Positions 43,501 to 51,880 of a stretch of DNA of 64,000 nt are shown here, in pieces. A model generated the notes under the pieces. The model ran no database searches. It had not been told where the DNA came from and worked only from the letters and a program-made list of their open reading frames with translations. A program made the position numbers and the translations under genes. Source of the stretch: Planctomycetota bacterium (GTDB taxonomy: Bacteria > Planctomycetota > Phycisphaerae > Phycisphaerales > UBA1924); contig JAFEBO010000004.1 of assembly GCA_018242625.1 (NCBI GenBank), positions 124,001 through 188,000 on the forward strand, written 5' to 3'. Within the stretch, counting starts at the first letter, position 1; every line of letters starts with the position of its first letter.

Positions 43501-44415
43501 GATGATTCGCTGGATCTCGGCGAGGCCGGCGTGGGCGAGGGCGGTGGTATCGAAGGGCGTGCTGCCGCTCAGCAGCTCGTACATCAGCACGCCGAGGGAG
43601 TAGATGTCGCTGCGTGTGTCGACATCCTGGCCGGTCATCTCGGCCTGTTCGGGGCTCATGTAGGCGGGCGTGCCGATCATCTGGCGGAACTCGGTGTAGA
43701 CGGTCTGCTCGCCGAGCCGCCCGCTGAGGGCTTTGGCGATGCCGAAGTCGATGACCTTTGGAACCGGGGCGCCGTCCTGCATCGTGACGAGCACGTTCCC
43801 CGGCTTGAGGTCGCGGTGGATGATGCCTTTGGAATGGGCGTGCTGGACGGCCTGGCAGACGGGGACGAGCAATTCGAGGCGTTCACGCGGGGAGAGCTGG
43901 GCGCGGTCGCAGTAGGAAGTGATCGCATCGCCCCGAACCAGTTCCATCACGAAATAGGGGCGGCCTTCGGGCGTGGTTCCGGCGTCGAGCACCTTCGCGA
44001 TGTTCGGGTGTTCCATGATCGCGAGGGCCTGGCGTTCGGCCTCGAATCGGGCGATCACCTGTGCGCTGTCCATGCCCGGCTTGAGCACTTTCAGGGCGAC
44101 GCGGCGGCGGATGGGGTGCGACTGCTCGGCGAGGAAGACGGCGCCGAAGCCGCCCTCGCCGATCTGTTCGAGCAGGCGGAATGGTCCGATCGTTCGCCCG
44201 ATGACGGAATGCGGATCGGTTCGGAACGCCGGCGCGTGGGGGGCGGTCGGGCTGCCCAGAAATCCTCCGGCGCGATCGAAAGCGGCGAGAAGCGACAGGA
44301 CTTCGTGAGCGAGCGCCGGATCGCCGCCGGCCTCGGACTGGACGAAGGCCTGGCGGTCGGCGGCGGGTCGTTCGAGAGCCCGTTCGAAAAGCTCGCTTGC
44401 CCGTTTGCGGTCCAC
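40582..44415 (-). CDS. Large Ser/Thr protein kinase with membrane segment and TPR-like tail
   Basis: The product is 1,277 aa from a GTG at 44415 with GGGAG 5 nt upstream. The kinase domain occupies about residues 77-370: [23 protein letters not shown] (catalytic Lys), [19 protein letters not shown] and [13 protein letters not shown] are all intact. A transmembrane segment ([20 protein letters not shown]) follows. Next comes a long Ala/Glu coiled coil, then about 700 aa of TPR-like helical repeats. It is probably a membrane kinase whose outer TPR region senses a signal. The gene lies 28 nt after an ECF sigma gene, the classic planctomycete sigma-kinase pairing, and precedes the decarboxylase. 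Confidence 0.93.
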   Translation of the reverse strand: MDRKRASELFERALERPAADRQAFVQSEAGGDPALAHEVLSLLAAFDRAGGFLGSPTAPHAPAFRTDPHSVIGRTIGPFRLLEQIGEGGFGAVFLAEQSHPIRRRVALKVLKPGMDSAQVIARFEAERQALAIMEHPNIAKVLDAGTTPEGRPYFVMELVRGDAITSYCDRAQLSPRERLELLVPVCQAVQHAHSKGIIHRDLKPGNVLVTMQDGAPVPKVIDFGIAKALSGRLGEQTVYTEFRQMIGTPAYMSPEQAEMTGQDVDTRSDIYSLGVLMYELLSGSTPFDTTALAHAGLAEIQRIIREEEPPKPSTRISTAGDRLVTIARCRRVEPRRLGNLVKGELDWIVMRALDKDRRRRYQTADAFGADIRRYLNGEAVQARPASASYRARKFVARNKALVTSIAAIAAALLLGLVVSSVGFYRAAKDRDRAIAAEAEQSSLRRAAELARQDAEKSAAEARAAEKTEAAARERASKEAARAESLLRFSDLVIGSADPDVTNTASTTTRQMLDRAAERAGDYFKDQPESEFAVRVRIGRAYWAQRTTDAALAQFFRADELARSLPNIDPLEAFAFYSSYAWANGMLGTEWKTSPVIRLPIAIQRVLEPTHPRVWQAINSMKTTGLVWGQPDEAKCHAIAAEIERLIREEIGLHAPETLPAIYGLLQYGEFASNRRDLSTNPDAVSRIAVDCFDRALRLLLDIFPETNSDVAMVRHLLALTLRDAGEYPRALASLAEWKASASKVLPNDHWILHAIEGYQGTILLRMDNPADAAPLLESAAIGLETSGMPRKVANDFAERAAAAHRKVGNDEQAERLEAKAAAWVLANRTVPDTPAVARRLLTPEQIPLLDAITEARKAIDAQSPDAGPALLKAIELRRKLLKPTDPAAYAILGMEVDIAVLYESGRESPGVTRLIRYRLNQDIQELSSQLPLVTERNRAYYAYRIGLAICDGIDPDIPPSQRGARSEPFLRSARDHFRATDPEHAYLTLIESWLGQSLYLQGRYQEALDVLDDGYLTIAAHSGNGSWYTYAAVHRKAKCLTALKRFDEARDLIAMSVSKEGADSFPDNAFRDFAARILEGTGQTPSQLALAVSLSQTAVNKNPSVLNRSRLYSALVRAGEKDRALIEAKTLLDPAFAKSPSETNMACWAIVKDPNAPAEIVAPAVARLEAAAAAAPKNAALANTLAVALYRNRQFNDAAQLARKRLTSTTSDGFSTDPSGGDFAVLAMALKQLGEHAQALAIMDSIPPPLLKPPLDEDDQLLLDEARSLLGTPAPR

Positions 44416-44443
44416 CCTTGCTCCCTTTGAAGCGGACGGCCTT

Positions 44444-45010
44444 TCAGGGCGTGTCCGGCTCCAGTTCACGGAAAAGCCAGGCGCGTGCGCGTGCCCAGAG
44501 CATGTCCACCTTGCGTGGTGACACGTTTAGTACCTGAGCGGTGTCATCGCCGCTCAGGCCTGCGAAGAAACGAAAGCGCACGACGCTCGCGAGTTCTTCG
44601 TCCTCGCGCTCCAGGCGGGAAAGCGCTTCGTCGAGCGCAAGGATTCTGGCGGGATCGGCGTGGAATGCGCCGGCGAAGTCGGAAAGGGGCTCACGACGGG
44701 CGTCTCCTCCCCGTTTTTCGGCGTTTTTGGCGCGGGCGTGGTCGATCAGGATCTGGCGCATGGCCCTTGCCGCCGCATCGTAGAAATGAGCGCGGTTGGC
44801 CCAGTCGACGGGCTGGCCCCCGACCATCTTGGCGTAGGCCTCGTGCACCAGGGCCGTTGCCTGGAGTGTGTGGTCGGGGCGCTCGTTCCGCATCGCGTTC
44901 TGTGCCGCGGCGCGCAACTGGGAATAGACGAGCGGGAGCAAGTCGTCCGCGGCGCGGCGGTCGCCCGAAGAGGCACGCTGCAGGATGGCCGACACCCCGG
45001 GATCCGGCAT
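44444..45010 (-). CDS. ECF-type RNA polymerase sigma factor (planctomycete PF07638-like group)
   Basis: The product is 188 aa. Region 2 is LVYSQLRAAAQNAMRNERPD then TLQATALVHEAYAKMVGG and WANRAHFYDAAARAMRQILI, the hallmark of the Sigma70_ECF (PF07638) group common in planctomycetes. Region 4 has LEREDEELASVVRFRFFAGL then SGDDTAQVLNVSPRKVDMLW with the helix-turn-helix. No anti-sigma gene is adjacent; instead the kinase follows by 28 nt, so activity is probably controlled by phosphorylation. The ATG at 45010 begins a conserved-length protein; earlier frame is non-coding. The gene is divergent from the astacin-like protease at 45142. Confidence 0.93.
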   Translation of the reverse strand: MPDPGVSAILQRASSGDRRAADDLLPLVYSQLRAAAQNAMRNERPDHTLQATALVHEAYAKMVGGQPVDWANRAHFYDAAARAMRQILIDHARAKNAEKRGGDARREPLSDFAGAFHADPARILALDEALSRLEREDEELASVVRFRFFAGLSGDDTAQVLNVSPRKVDMLWARARAWLFRELEPDTP

Positions 45011-45141
45011 CCTTGGAGTGTACAGGGAACCAGCGGGCCTTTGCGTGGTGATTTTGCGATTCGTTGCGCCGGGGTGAGGGCGTTTGCGCCCGGAGGGTGC
45101 GCGGCAGTCCGCCGCGACGCACAACCGAAGGGAAAACAGCG

Positions 45142-47595
45142 ATGAAACGGATCATGACGGCGGGTCTTGTGGCGATGGTGGGGTTGACGGTCGCCCGTGC
45201 TCAGGAGACGGGTGGGCGTGCGGTGCCGAGCGGGCGGGAAGAGGGGGGCTGCGGTACGCCGGATTTCCTCTCCGGTTCGCCGATCATGGGGTTGTCTTCG
45301 GGAACTCCCTGGCCGGGCGGTGTGGTGTATTACACCTTCGATGCGGCGGTCACCAGCGCCAACCGCACGCGGATGCTGAACGCCTTTGCGACGATCTCCG
45401 CGGCGGTGAACGTGACGTTTACGGCCCGGACGAACCAGGCGGCGTACGTCACCGTGCGGAACGCGACGGCGACGAGCGGGAATTTGTCCTCCGCCATCGG
45501 CCGGACGGGTGCGCAGCAGTTCGTGTACATCCAGAGTTGGACAAACGCGGGCATCCTGATGCACGAGATGATGCACGTGCTGGGCATGCGGCACGAGCAG
45601 GCGCGCTCGGACCGGGACAGTTACGTCTCCATCAATAGCCCGAAGATCAACCCGCCGAACGCTTTCAACTTCGACGTGCAGGGGGGCACGACGACCGGTC
45701 CGTACGACTTCCTGTCGCTCATGCACTACACGGCGTACGACTTCTCGCTCGACGGCGACCGGACGATCGACATGAAGTGGCCTTATGCCCTTTACTGGCA
45801 GTATGCGATCGGGCGGCAGACGCAGGTCTCGGCCGGAGATGCCGCCGCGCTGCGTGCGATTTATGGCGGGACAACGCGTCCCGATTACTTCCAGTTGCAA
45901 TCACCGGCGCACGGAGAATTCGTCGGGACCACGACGCCAACGCTCACCTGGAGCGCTTCGAACGGCGCGGACGACTACGTGGTGGAGATCGGGACGGATC
46001 AGTTCTCGGCGCGGATCATCCACACCGCAGTGGTCGCGGGCACGAGTTACTCGGTGCCTGCGGGAATCCTGGCCCCGAACCAGGAGTACATCTGGCGGGC
46101 GAAAGCGCGGAACGCGAAGGGATTGACTGGCGCCATGCCGATACCTTCGCGCATTCTTTCCACACGGGCGACAGCGCCGGCGGTGGTGTATGTCGATGCG
46201 AGTGCGCCGGCCGGGGGCGATGGATCATCCTGGAACTCCGCGTACCAATCGGTGCATCGTGCGGAAAACCTGGCGTTCGCCCTTTCGATGTCGGATCCCG
46301 CAGGTCCGGGGATTGAGGTGCGGATGGCGGGCGGTACCTATCGGGCGGATGATGGGACCAACAACCGCTTTCTCTACCTCCCGCTCGATTCGGGGCTGCG
46401 GCTCCTGGGCGGATACGCCGGGCGGAATGCGCCCGATCCGGACGAGCGTGATCTCGGAGCGCACGAGACAGTTCTGAGCGGCGACATTCTTGGGAACGAT
46501 ACAGAGGATCCGGCCACGCGAGCCGACAACTCATACTGGCTTGCGATCGCATCGATCTCGAACCAGACGCCCGTGGTCGACGGGATTACGTTCCGCGGGG
46601 CGGCAAGCGAAAATGACATCGGCGGGGCGGTTGTCAGTGATACAAGCGGCCTCATCGTTCGGCGCTGTCGCTTTGAATCCAATCGCGCCGCGTATTACGG
46701 CTGCGGGCTGACCGCGGTGTACGGCGGAAGCATCGATGTCTCGGATTCGGTATTCGAAGGCAACTATGCGTACAACAATCCGGCCACGGCCGCACTCGGC
46801 GCTGCCGGCGCGTATTTCCGTGCCGGCGTGACGTTTGATCGCACGAAGTTTCTCGGCAACTCGGGAACGTCGGGCTCGGCGCTGTCGGCGTACGACTCGT
46901 CGGTCGAGGTCTATAACAGCCTCTTCGCGGGCAATGCGGCGTCGGGGATCGTGAACGCCGGATCGACCGAGGCGGGCACGATCGCCGCTCGGTTTTTCTC
47001 GGCGGGCGCGACACAGGTTCAGATCGTGAACGCGACGATGACTCAGAACACTGCGCCCGCGAATTCGCAGTCGACGTTGTTCGCATCGTCCGCCTTTGGA
47101 GCGGAGCCGATGATCCGCAATTCGATTCTCTGGGGAAATTCGGCCGGGCTTATCAGTGGCGAATGGACTGCCGAGGCAAGTCTGATCGAAGGCGGATTCG
47201 GGGGGACGGGCGTGTTCGACGCCGATCCGGGCTTTGCCAACAGCGGCGCGGGAGACTACACGCTCGCGGCCGGTTCTCCCGCGATCGACGCCGGCGATGG
47301 CGCATTCCTCTCGGTGGCGCATCCGCTCGACCTGGCCGGGAACGCGCGTGTCACCGGCGGGGCGCCCGACCTTGGGGCCTATGAGCGGGGCGCGGCGTGC
47401 GCGGGTGATCTGAATTCGGACGGGCTGGTTGAGGACAGCGATTTCGTGATCTTCGCCGCGGCGTACGACCTGCTTGATTGCCAGGACCCTTCCATGCCGG
47501 CCGGATGTCCCGCGGATTTGAACGCCGACGGCATCGTCGACGACAGCGATTTCGTGCTGTTCGCGGCGGCGTACGACCAGCTCGTGTGTCCGTGA
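45142..47595 (+). CDS. Secreted astacin-like metalloprotease with FN3-like, beta-helix and dockerin-like domains
   Basis: The product is 817 aa with a signal peptide (residues 1-20, ending ARA). The zinc protease domain has HEMMHVLGMRHE (His141, Glu142, His145, His151) and the Met-turn SLMHY, as in astacins (M12A). An FN3-like module follows (TPTLTWSASNGADDYVVEIG). A right-handed beta-helix-like region of about 400 aa starts VVYVDASAPAGGDG. The end carries two EF-loop repeats, DLNSDGLVEDSDFVIFAAAY and DLNADGIVDDSDFVLFAAAY, then QLVCP at the C-terminus. It is probably a surface or secreted enzyme that cleaves proteins. The gene is divergent from the sigma factor, with a 131-nt gap. Confidence 0.9.
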   Translation: MKRIMTAGLVAMVGLTVARAQETGGRAVPSGREEGGCGTPDFLSGSPIMGLSSGTPWPGGVVYYTFDAAVTSANRTRMLNAFATISAAVNVTFTARTNQAAYVTVRNATATSGNLSSAIGRTGAQQFVYIQSWTNAGILMHEMMHVLGMRHEQARSDRDSYVSINSPKINPPNAFNFDVQGGTTTGPYDFLSLMHYTAYDFSLDGDRTIDMKWPYALYWQYAIGRQTQVSAGDAAALRAIYGGTTRPDYFQLQSPAHGEFVGTTTPTLTWSASNGADDYVVEIGTDQFSARIIHTAVVAGTSYSVPAGILAPNQEYIWRAKARNAKGLTGAMPIPSRILSTRATAPAVVYVDASAPAGGDGSSWNSAYQSVHRAENLAFALSMSDPAGPGIEVRMAGGTYRADDGTNNRFLYLPLDSGLRLLGGYAGRNAPDPDERDLGAHETVLSGDILGNDTEDPATRADNSYWLAIASISNQTPVVDGITFRGAASENDIGGAVVSDTSGLIVRRCRFESNRAAYYGCGLTAVYGGSIDVSDSVFEGNYAYNNPATAALGAAGAYFRAGVTFDRTKFLGNSGTSGSALSAYDSSVEVYNSLFAGNAASGIVNAGSTEAGTIAARFFSAGATQVQIVNATMTQNTAPANSQSTLFASSAFGAEPMIRNSILWGNSAGLISGEWTAEASLIEGGFGGTGVFDADPGFANSGAGDYTLAAGSPAIDAGDGAFLSVAHPLDLAGNARVTGGAPDLGAYERGAACAGDLNSDGLVEDSDFVIFAAAYDLLDCQDPSMPAGCPADLNADGIVDDSDFVLFAAAYDQLVCP

Positions 47596-47598
47596 GCG

Positions 47599-47838
47599 AT
47601 GAACCAGGAAGGGTGCGGGATGACGGGCGCGAGCGATCGCGCCCGTTGTCATCAGCGCCAGGCCGTGACCGGGCTGGTGATCAAAGAGGGGGTGCATCTG
47701 CCCCGGGAACTGCGGCGGAAACTTCGAGCGGTGGAGCACCGGCTGCGGGTGAGCGGGAAATGTTCGATGACGCCCAAGCAGATCGCGGGCTGGCGGGCGC
47801 TGCAGGGCATGGTGGAGAAGGTGAACGAAACGGAATAG
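47599..47838 (+). CDS. Small protein resembling the C-terminal tail of a reverse transcriptase
   Basis: The product is 79 aa, starting 4 nt after the protease stop. Residues 21-72 (QAVTGLVIKEGVHLPRELRR, then KLRAVEHRL and TPKQIAGWRALQGMV) look like the extreme C-terminal segment of bacterial retron or group-II-type reverse transcriptases (VTGLVVN...PR..RR.LRA.EH and GW.ALQ.M). The catalytic YXDD domain is absent, and nothing of it is seen upstream, where the protease gene is intact. It may be a relic of a lost RT gene or a free-standing small protein. No good SD is seen. The family assignment is from memory of the motif and needs a search. Confidence 0.5.
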   Translation: MNQEGCGMTGASDRARCHQRQAVTGLVIKEGVHLPRELRRKLRAVEHRLRVSGKCSMTPKQIAGWRALQGMVEKVNETE

Positions 47839-47854
47839 CGGCGAGATCAGTGCG

Positions 47855-48352
47855 CTATTTCTTGGGCCGATGCAGCGTCGTGCCATCCGCGGCGGTGCGC
47901 CCGTCGATCCGTTTCCAAAGTTCGTCACCGGTGAGGAAGATGTAGATGTCGTCGTCCACCGCGGCATACGCGGCCTTATTTCCATGAAGGGCGGGGTTTT
48001 CCATGACGACGATCTCGTTCCCAAGACCGGCGTCGTGCTTCTTCGGAAAGTACAGATACGAAGGACCATCAAAGTTGGGAGCCGCGAGCGGAGAACGGAG
48101 GATTGAAGGAGTGAGAATGCCCGCGGCAATCAGCGGTGCGCTCCAGTCCGGTGTCCCCGGCGGAAACGATTCAGGCGCCGGAAACATGGCTGACTGCGAT
48201 GCGTATTTCAGTATGGCCTGGTGGAGTTGTTGGAGTTGAAGACGCGAACGATCATGCCCGTGCACGTGGCCTTCAGTCAGGTTGGGGAGCACAATGCCGG
48301 CGGCGGCCACAAGCAAGAACAAGGCCAAGAGAATGAGTTTGCGTCGAGACAC
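47855..48352 (-). CDS. Pseudopilin-like membrane-anchored protein
   Basis: The product is 165 aa from a GTG. The N-terminus has one hydrophobic helix (KLILLALFLLVAAAGIVLP), then RLQLQQLHQAILKYASQSA, a pattern shared with type II pseudopilins and DUF1559-type planctomycete proteins, where a LQ..H.A...YA helix follows the anchor. The remaining part, with ALIAAGILTPSILRSPLAAP and YFPKKHDAGLGNEIVVMENP, is globular. The classical G|FTLxE prepilin site is missing, so true processing is doubtful. It is convergent with the RT-tail-like gene, and a repeat-rich gap lies upstream. Confidence 0.65.
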   Translation of the reverse strand: MSRRKLILLALFLLVAAAGIVLPNLTEGHVHGHDRSRLQLQQLHQAILKYASQSAMFPAPESFPPGTPDWSAPLIAAGILTPSILRSPLAAPNFDGPSYLYFPKKHDAGLGNEIVVMENPALHGNKAAYAAVDDDIYIFLTGDELWKRIDGRTAADGTTLHRPKK

Positions 48353-48662
48353 GGTGTTCGCCGGATTTTATTTCAAGCGTGATCTGGCTGAAGCCGGTAC
48401 CGAGGGGAAGCCCGTTGAAACGGGCTGAGATGCGAGGCACTTGGCCTCAGATGGTGAAGGCGATGTGGAGTAGGAGTTGCGAGAAGGTGTCTGGCGTGTA
48501 GGACTTGTGAGCGTGCGCTGGCACGATTCCTTTGCCCCTCCGGGGCAAGAAGAGGATAGAGAGAACCGTTGTCCACGGGTTGCGCTCGCTCGCGGACTTG
48601 CTCGCTTCACTCGTGGCTACAGGCCTTCGCCCCGTTGGGGCGGGGAGGACGCCAGGAGTTCC
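48353..48662. repeat. Repeat-rich intergenic region with three short hairpins
   Basis: No gene is supported in these 310 nt. Three compact inverted repeats occur: AGCCCGTT-GA-AACGGGCT (48409-48426), TTGCCCC-TCC-GGGGCAA (48532-48548) and GCCCC-GTT-GGGGC (48629-48641). The text around the last two (CGCTCGCTCGCGGACTTGC, then GGCCTTCGCCCCG) has the look of a multi-copy intergenic element. The last hairpin is close to the topA stop and could help end its transcript. Confidence 0.6.
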
Positions 48663-51506
48663 TTAGACCCCCATCTCGTCCGCAACCGCTTCCAGCGTCT
48701 GCTCGCCCGAATCGCTTCCATCGCCGGAGAGCTGATCCACCGTCTTCGCTGTCGCCAGCGGCTTGCCGTTGGCATCGGTCAGCGCGATGCCGTCCATCGT
48801 CTTGATGACCGGAATCGGGTTCGCCTTGTCGTGGGCGGCCATTTGCTTTTCGAGGTCGGTGCGCTTGGCTTCGTCGAGTTCGGCCCATTTGCCTCTGCCG
48901 CGGCACTTGGGGAAGCGGGAGCAGCCGAGCCAGGGGCCTCGCACTCCGTTGCGGAGGTTGAGCGGGGCTTCGCAGGTGGGGCAAGGGAGATCGGTGACGA
49001 GCGGGGGCTGCGAGGGGGCGGTGACTTTGCCCTTCTTGTCGATGTTCAAGAGGCCGTCGCAGGGGTTGGCTTTGTCGGAGTAGCCAGAGCAGCCGAGGAA
49101 GGGGCCGAAGCGGCCGACGCGTTTGGTCATGGCTCTGCCGCACTTGGGACACATGACGTTGACGGTTTCGGCGGCGGGGCGGGGCTTGCCTTCGCGATCG
49201 ACGGGTGAGGCGTAGCTGCAGGTCGGGTAATCGGAGCAACTGAGGAAGCGTCCGTTTTTGCCGAACTTGTAGACGAGGGGCTTGCCGCACGTGGGGCACT
49301 TGTAGTCGGAAGGCTGCGATTCGGCCTTGGCGTGGACGAGCGATTCCTCGGCGTTCTTCAGGCTCTTTTTGAAGGGGCCGTAGAACTTGTGGAGCATGTC
49401 GATCCAGTCGAGGTGATCTTCCTCGACCTTGTCGAGCTGCGCTTCCATCTCGCGGGTGTAGCCCACGTCCATGATCTGCGGGAAGCCTTCGATGAGCTTG
49501 TCGGTGACGACTTCGCCCAGGTCGGTGGCGTAAAAGCGGCGCTGCTGCTGCTCGACGTACTTGCGTTCCTGGATGACGCTGATGATGCTGGCGTAGGTCG
49601 AGGGGCGGCCGATGCCTTCGGACTCGAGCATCTTGATGAGGCTTGCTTCGCTGTAGCGGGGCGGGGGCGAGGTGAACTTCTGGAGGACGCTGGCGGCGAA
49701 AGGAGAAAGGGGCTGATTCTCGGTGAAGGTGGGGAGGGTTTGTTCTTCGCCGCCGCGGGGGACGCCGGAGACTTTGTAGTGGCCGTCGAAGATGAGGACG
49801 CGGCCGGAGGTTTTGAAGGTGACGAGTTTGGAGGAGTCGGTGCCGCCGGAAATGCGGATCGTGGTGGAGTCCCACTGGGCGGGGGTCATCTGGCAGGCGA
49901 CGAAGCGCTGCCAGATGATTTCGTAGAGGCGGAACTGATCGTCGGTGAGCGCCTTGCGGATCTTGGGGTTGGAGGCAGCAAGATCGGGGTTGGTGGGGCG
50001 GATGGCTTCGTGGGCTTCCTGCGCGTCTTTGTTGGAGGAAGAGAAGAAGTTGGGCTTCTCGGGCAGGTACTTATCGCCGAACTGCCTGCCGATGTACGCG
50101 CGGGCGGCATTGAGCGCTTCGCCCGAGAGGTGCGTGCTGTCGGTTCGCATGTAGGTGATGAGACCGACGGGGCCTTCGCCGGGGATATCCACACCTTCGT
50201 AGAGCTGCTGGGCGGCGCGCATGGTGCGCTGGGCGCCGAAACCGAGGCGGCTGCTCGCGGCCTGCTGGAGAGTTGACGTGATGAAGGGGGGCGCGGGGCG
50301 CGTGGTGGTGCGCTTGGTCTCGATCGACTCGACTTTGTACGGCGTCGCGGGATCGATCTCGCCGGTGATGGTGCGGAGGAACTTGGCGGGGCCCTTGCCG
50401 GTCGGGTCGTCGGTGACTTTGACGGCGGGAGATTTCACGCCGGCGAGGCGGGCGATCTCGAGTGCGCGGTCGAGGATCTGCTTGTTCTGGGCCTCGGTGC
50501 GGTGTTCGCCTTCTTTGGGGGCGAGGATGTCGATGGGCTTGCCGCCGACTTCGACGAGTTCGGCGCGGAAGCCGTGGTTTTCTTCGAGCCAGTGCGTCTG
50601 CTGGGCGACGGTGGGCGGGTTGTTCTTGTCGTCGCGCTGGGCGATGAACTTCTGCCAGGCTGTGGCGAGGCCGGCGGACTTGGCGAGCTGGTCAGTAAAG
50701 TTGGCCTTGATCTCGTAGTACTCGTCGGGCGTGAATGCGCGGATTTCGCGTTCGCGTTCGACGACGAGGCGCACGGCGACGGACTGCACGCGCCCGGCGG
50801 AGAGGCCTCGGGCGACTTTCTTCCAGAGCAGCGGCGAGACCTGATAGCCGACGATGCGGTCGAGGATGCGGCGAGCCTGCTGCGCGTTCACTCGGTCTTC
50901 ATCGATCGGGTGCGGGTTGCTGAAGGCCTTGGTGATCTCGGCCTTGGTGATGGCGGGGAAGATGACGCGTTTGGCCTGCTTGCTGGGGATGCCCAGTTCT
51001 TGGGCGAGGTGCCAGGCGATTGCTTCTCCTTCGCGATCCAAGTCGGTTGCGAACCAGATCTGGCCTTCGCCGGAGGAGACGTCTTTGGCGGCACGCCGGA
51101 GATCGGAGATGACGTTGGCGCGATCTTCGTTGATGACGTAGGTGGGCTTGAAATCGTGCTCGAGGTCGACGCCCGGAACCGGGTTTTTCATCCCCTTGGG
51201 ATTGCGGCTGGGCAGATCGCGGACGTGTCCGACGGAGGCGAGGACGACGTATTCGGGGCCGAGGTAGCGGTTGATGGTCTTGGCCTTGGCGGGCGATTCG
51301 ACGATGACGAGGTTCTTGCCCTTGGCGCTGCCGGCCTTGTAGACGGATTTGAAGACGCGACCGCCTCGACCTCCCTTGCCACCCTTGGCGAAGCGGCCAG
51401 CGGGCTTGTTTGCTACCGCAGTTGCTTCAGCGATAGCGGTCGCACTTCCCGCCGGAGCGGCGTCGGCAGCGGTGGAATCGGTCTTTTTAGAAGGGCGTTT
51501 GGCCAT
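48663..51506 (-). CDS. topA: DNA topoisomerase I
   Basis: The product is 947 aa of type IA topoisomerase. A basic/Ala-rich N-terminal extension of 60 aa is followed by the Toprim domain (NLVIVESPAKAKTINRYLGP, with DLDREGEAIAWH acidic residues) and the catalytic Tyr452 in LITYMRTDSTHLSG. At the C-terminus there are three zinc-ribbon modules: CPTCGKPLVYKFGKNGRFLS...C, CPKCGRAMTKRVGRFGPFLG...C and CPTCEAPLNLRNGVRGPWLG...C. It relaxes negative supercoils by cutting one strand. No SD is seen at the ATG. It is divergent from the secreted protein gene at 51881, with a 374-nt gap. Confidence 0.97.
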   Translation of the reverse strand: MAKRPSKKTDSTAADAAPAGSATAIAEATAVANKPAGRFAKGGKGGRGGRVFKSVYKAGSAKGKNLVIVESPAKAKTINRYLGPEYVVLASVGHVRDLPSRNPKGMKNPVPGVDLEHDFKPTYVINEDRANVISDLRRAAKDVSSGEGQIWFATDLDREGEAIAWHLAQELGIPSKQAKRVIFPAITKAEITKAFSNPHPIDEDRVNAQQARRILDRIVGYQVSPLLWKKVARGLSAGRVQSVAVRLVVEREREIRAFTPDEYYEIKANFTDQLAKSAGLATAWQKFIAQRDDKNNPPTVAQQTHWLEENHGFRAELVEVGGKPIDILAPKEGEHRTEAQNKQILDRALEIARLAGVKSPAVKVTDDPTGKGPAKFLRTITGEIDPATPYKVESIETKRTTTRPAPPFITSTLQQAASSRLGFGAQRTMRAAQQLYEGVDIPGEGPVGLITYMRTDSTHLSGEALNAARAYIGRQFGDKYLPEKPNFFSSSNKDAQEAHEAIRPTNPDLAASNPKIRKALTDDQFRLYEIIWQRFVACQMTPAQWDSTTIRISGGTDSSKLVTFKTSGRVLIFDGHYKVSGVPRGGEEQTLPTFTENQPLSPFAASVLQKFTSPPPRYSEASLIKMLESEGIGRPSTYASIISVIQERKYVEQQQRRFYATDLGEVVTDKLIEGFPQIMDVGYTREMEAQLDKVEEDHLDWIDMLHKFYGPFKKSLKNAEESLVHAKAESQPSDYKCPTCGKPLVYKFGKNGRFLSCSDYPTCSYASPVDREGKPRPAAETVNVMCPKCGRAMTKRVGRFGPFLGCSGYSDKANPCDGLLNIDKKGKVTAPSQPPLVTDLPCPTCEAPLNLRNGVRGPWLGCSRFPKCRGRGKWAELDEAKRTDLEKQMAAHDKANPIPVIKTMDGIALTDANGKPLATAKTVDQLSGDGSDSGEQTLEAVADEMGV

Positions 51507-51761
51507 GGCGTCACTTTGAGGAGCGAGGGGCGTGCCGCAGGCGAGGCGGCTGTACGTGTCACACGCGGTTTACAGGAGCACCCTTGGGCTGATCTCTGGC
51601 ATGCAGCCTTCGGCGTTTCCCCGGACGGAACCTGAAATGGCAGCCCGGCGAACGCTGTAGATAAGGAAAGAAAAGGAAGCATGTCAAGCAGCTGGTTCGG
51701 TATGAGGAGTTTGCACGATTCCCAGCTAGCGAGAATTATCGTTTTTTGTTTGGTTTATCTC

Positions 51762-51793
51762 TTGTTTTTGGACGGAATTTCGTTTATAATTCC
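51762..51793 (+). promoter_or_regulatory. Strong promoter with a dyad over the -10 box
   Basis: TTGTTT (51762-51767) and TATAAT (51785-51790) are separated by 17 nt in an AT-rich patch. GGAATT (51774-51779) and AATTCC (51788-51793) form an inverted repeat that covers the -10 box, so a repressor site is possible. It would give an 85-nt leader for the gene at 51881. The rest of the 374-nt gap 51507-51880 shows nothing else. Confidence 0.7.
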
Positions 51794-51880
51794 GGGACTT
51801 GGGTTTTCGCAAGCGGCAGGAGTTGCGAACGGCACACCCGCGGGCAGAATGGAATAGTGGGAGTACTCCGGAGAAGCGAT

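Noticed and set aside
48368-48610. An 80-codon minus-strand frame in the gap upstream of the pseudopilin-like gene.
   Set aside because: It is composed of hairpin repeats, has a biased Ser/Pro/Arg translation and no ribosome site.
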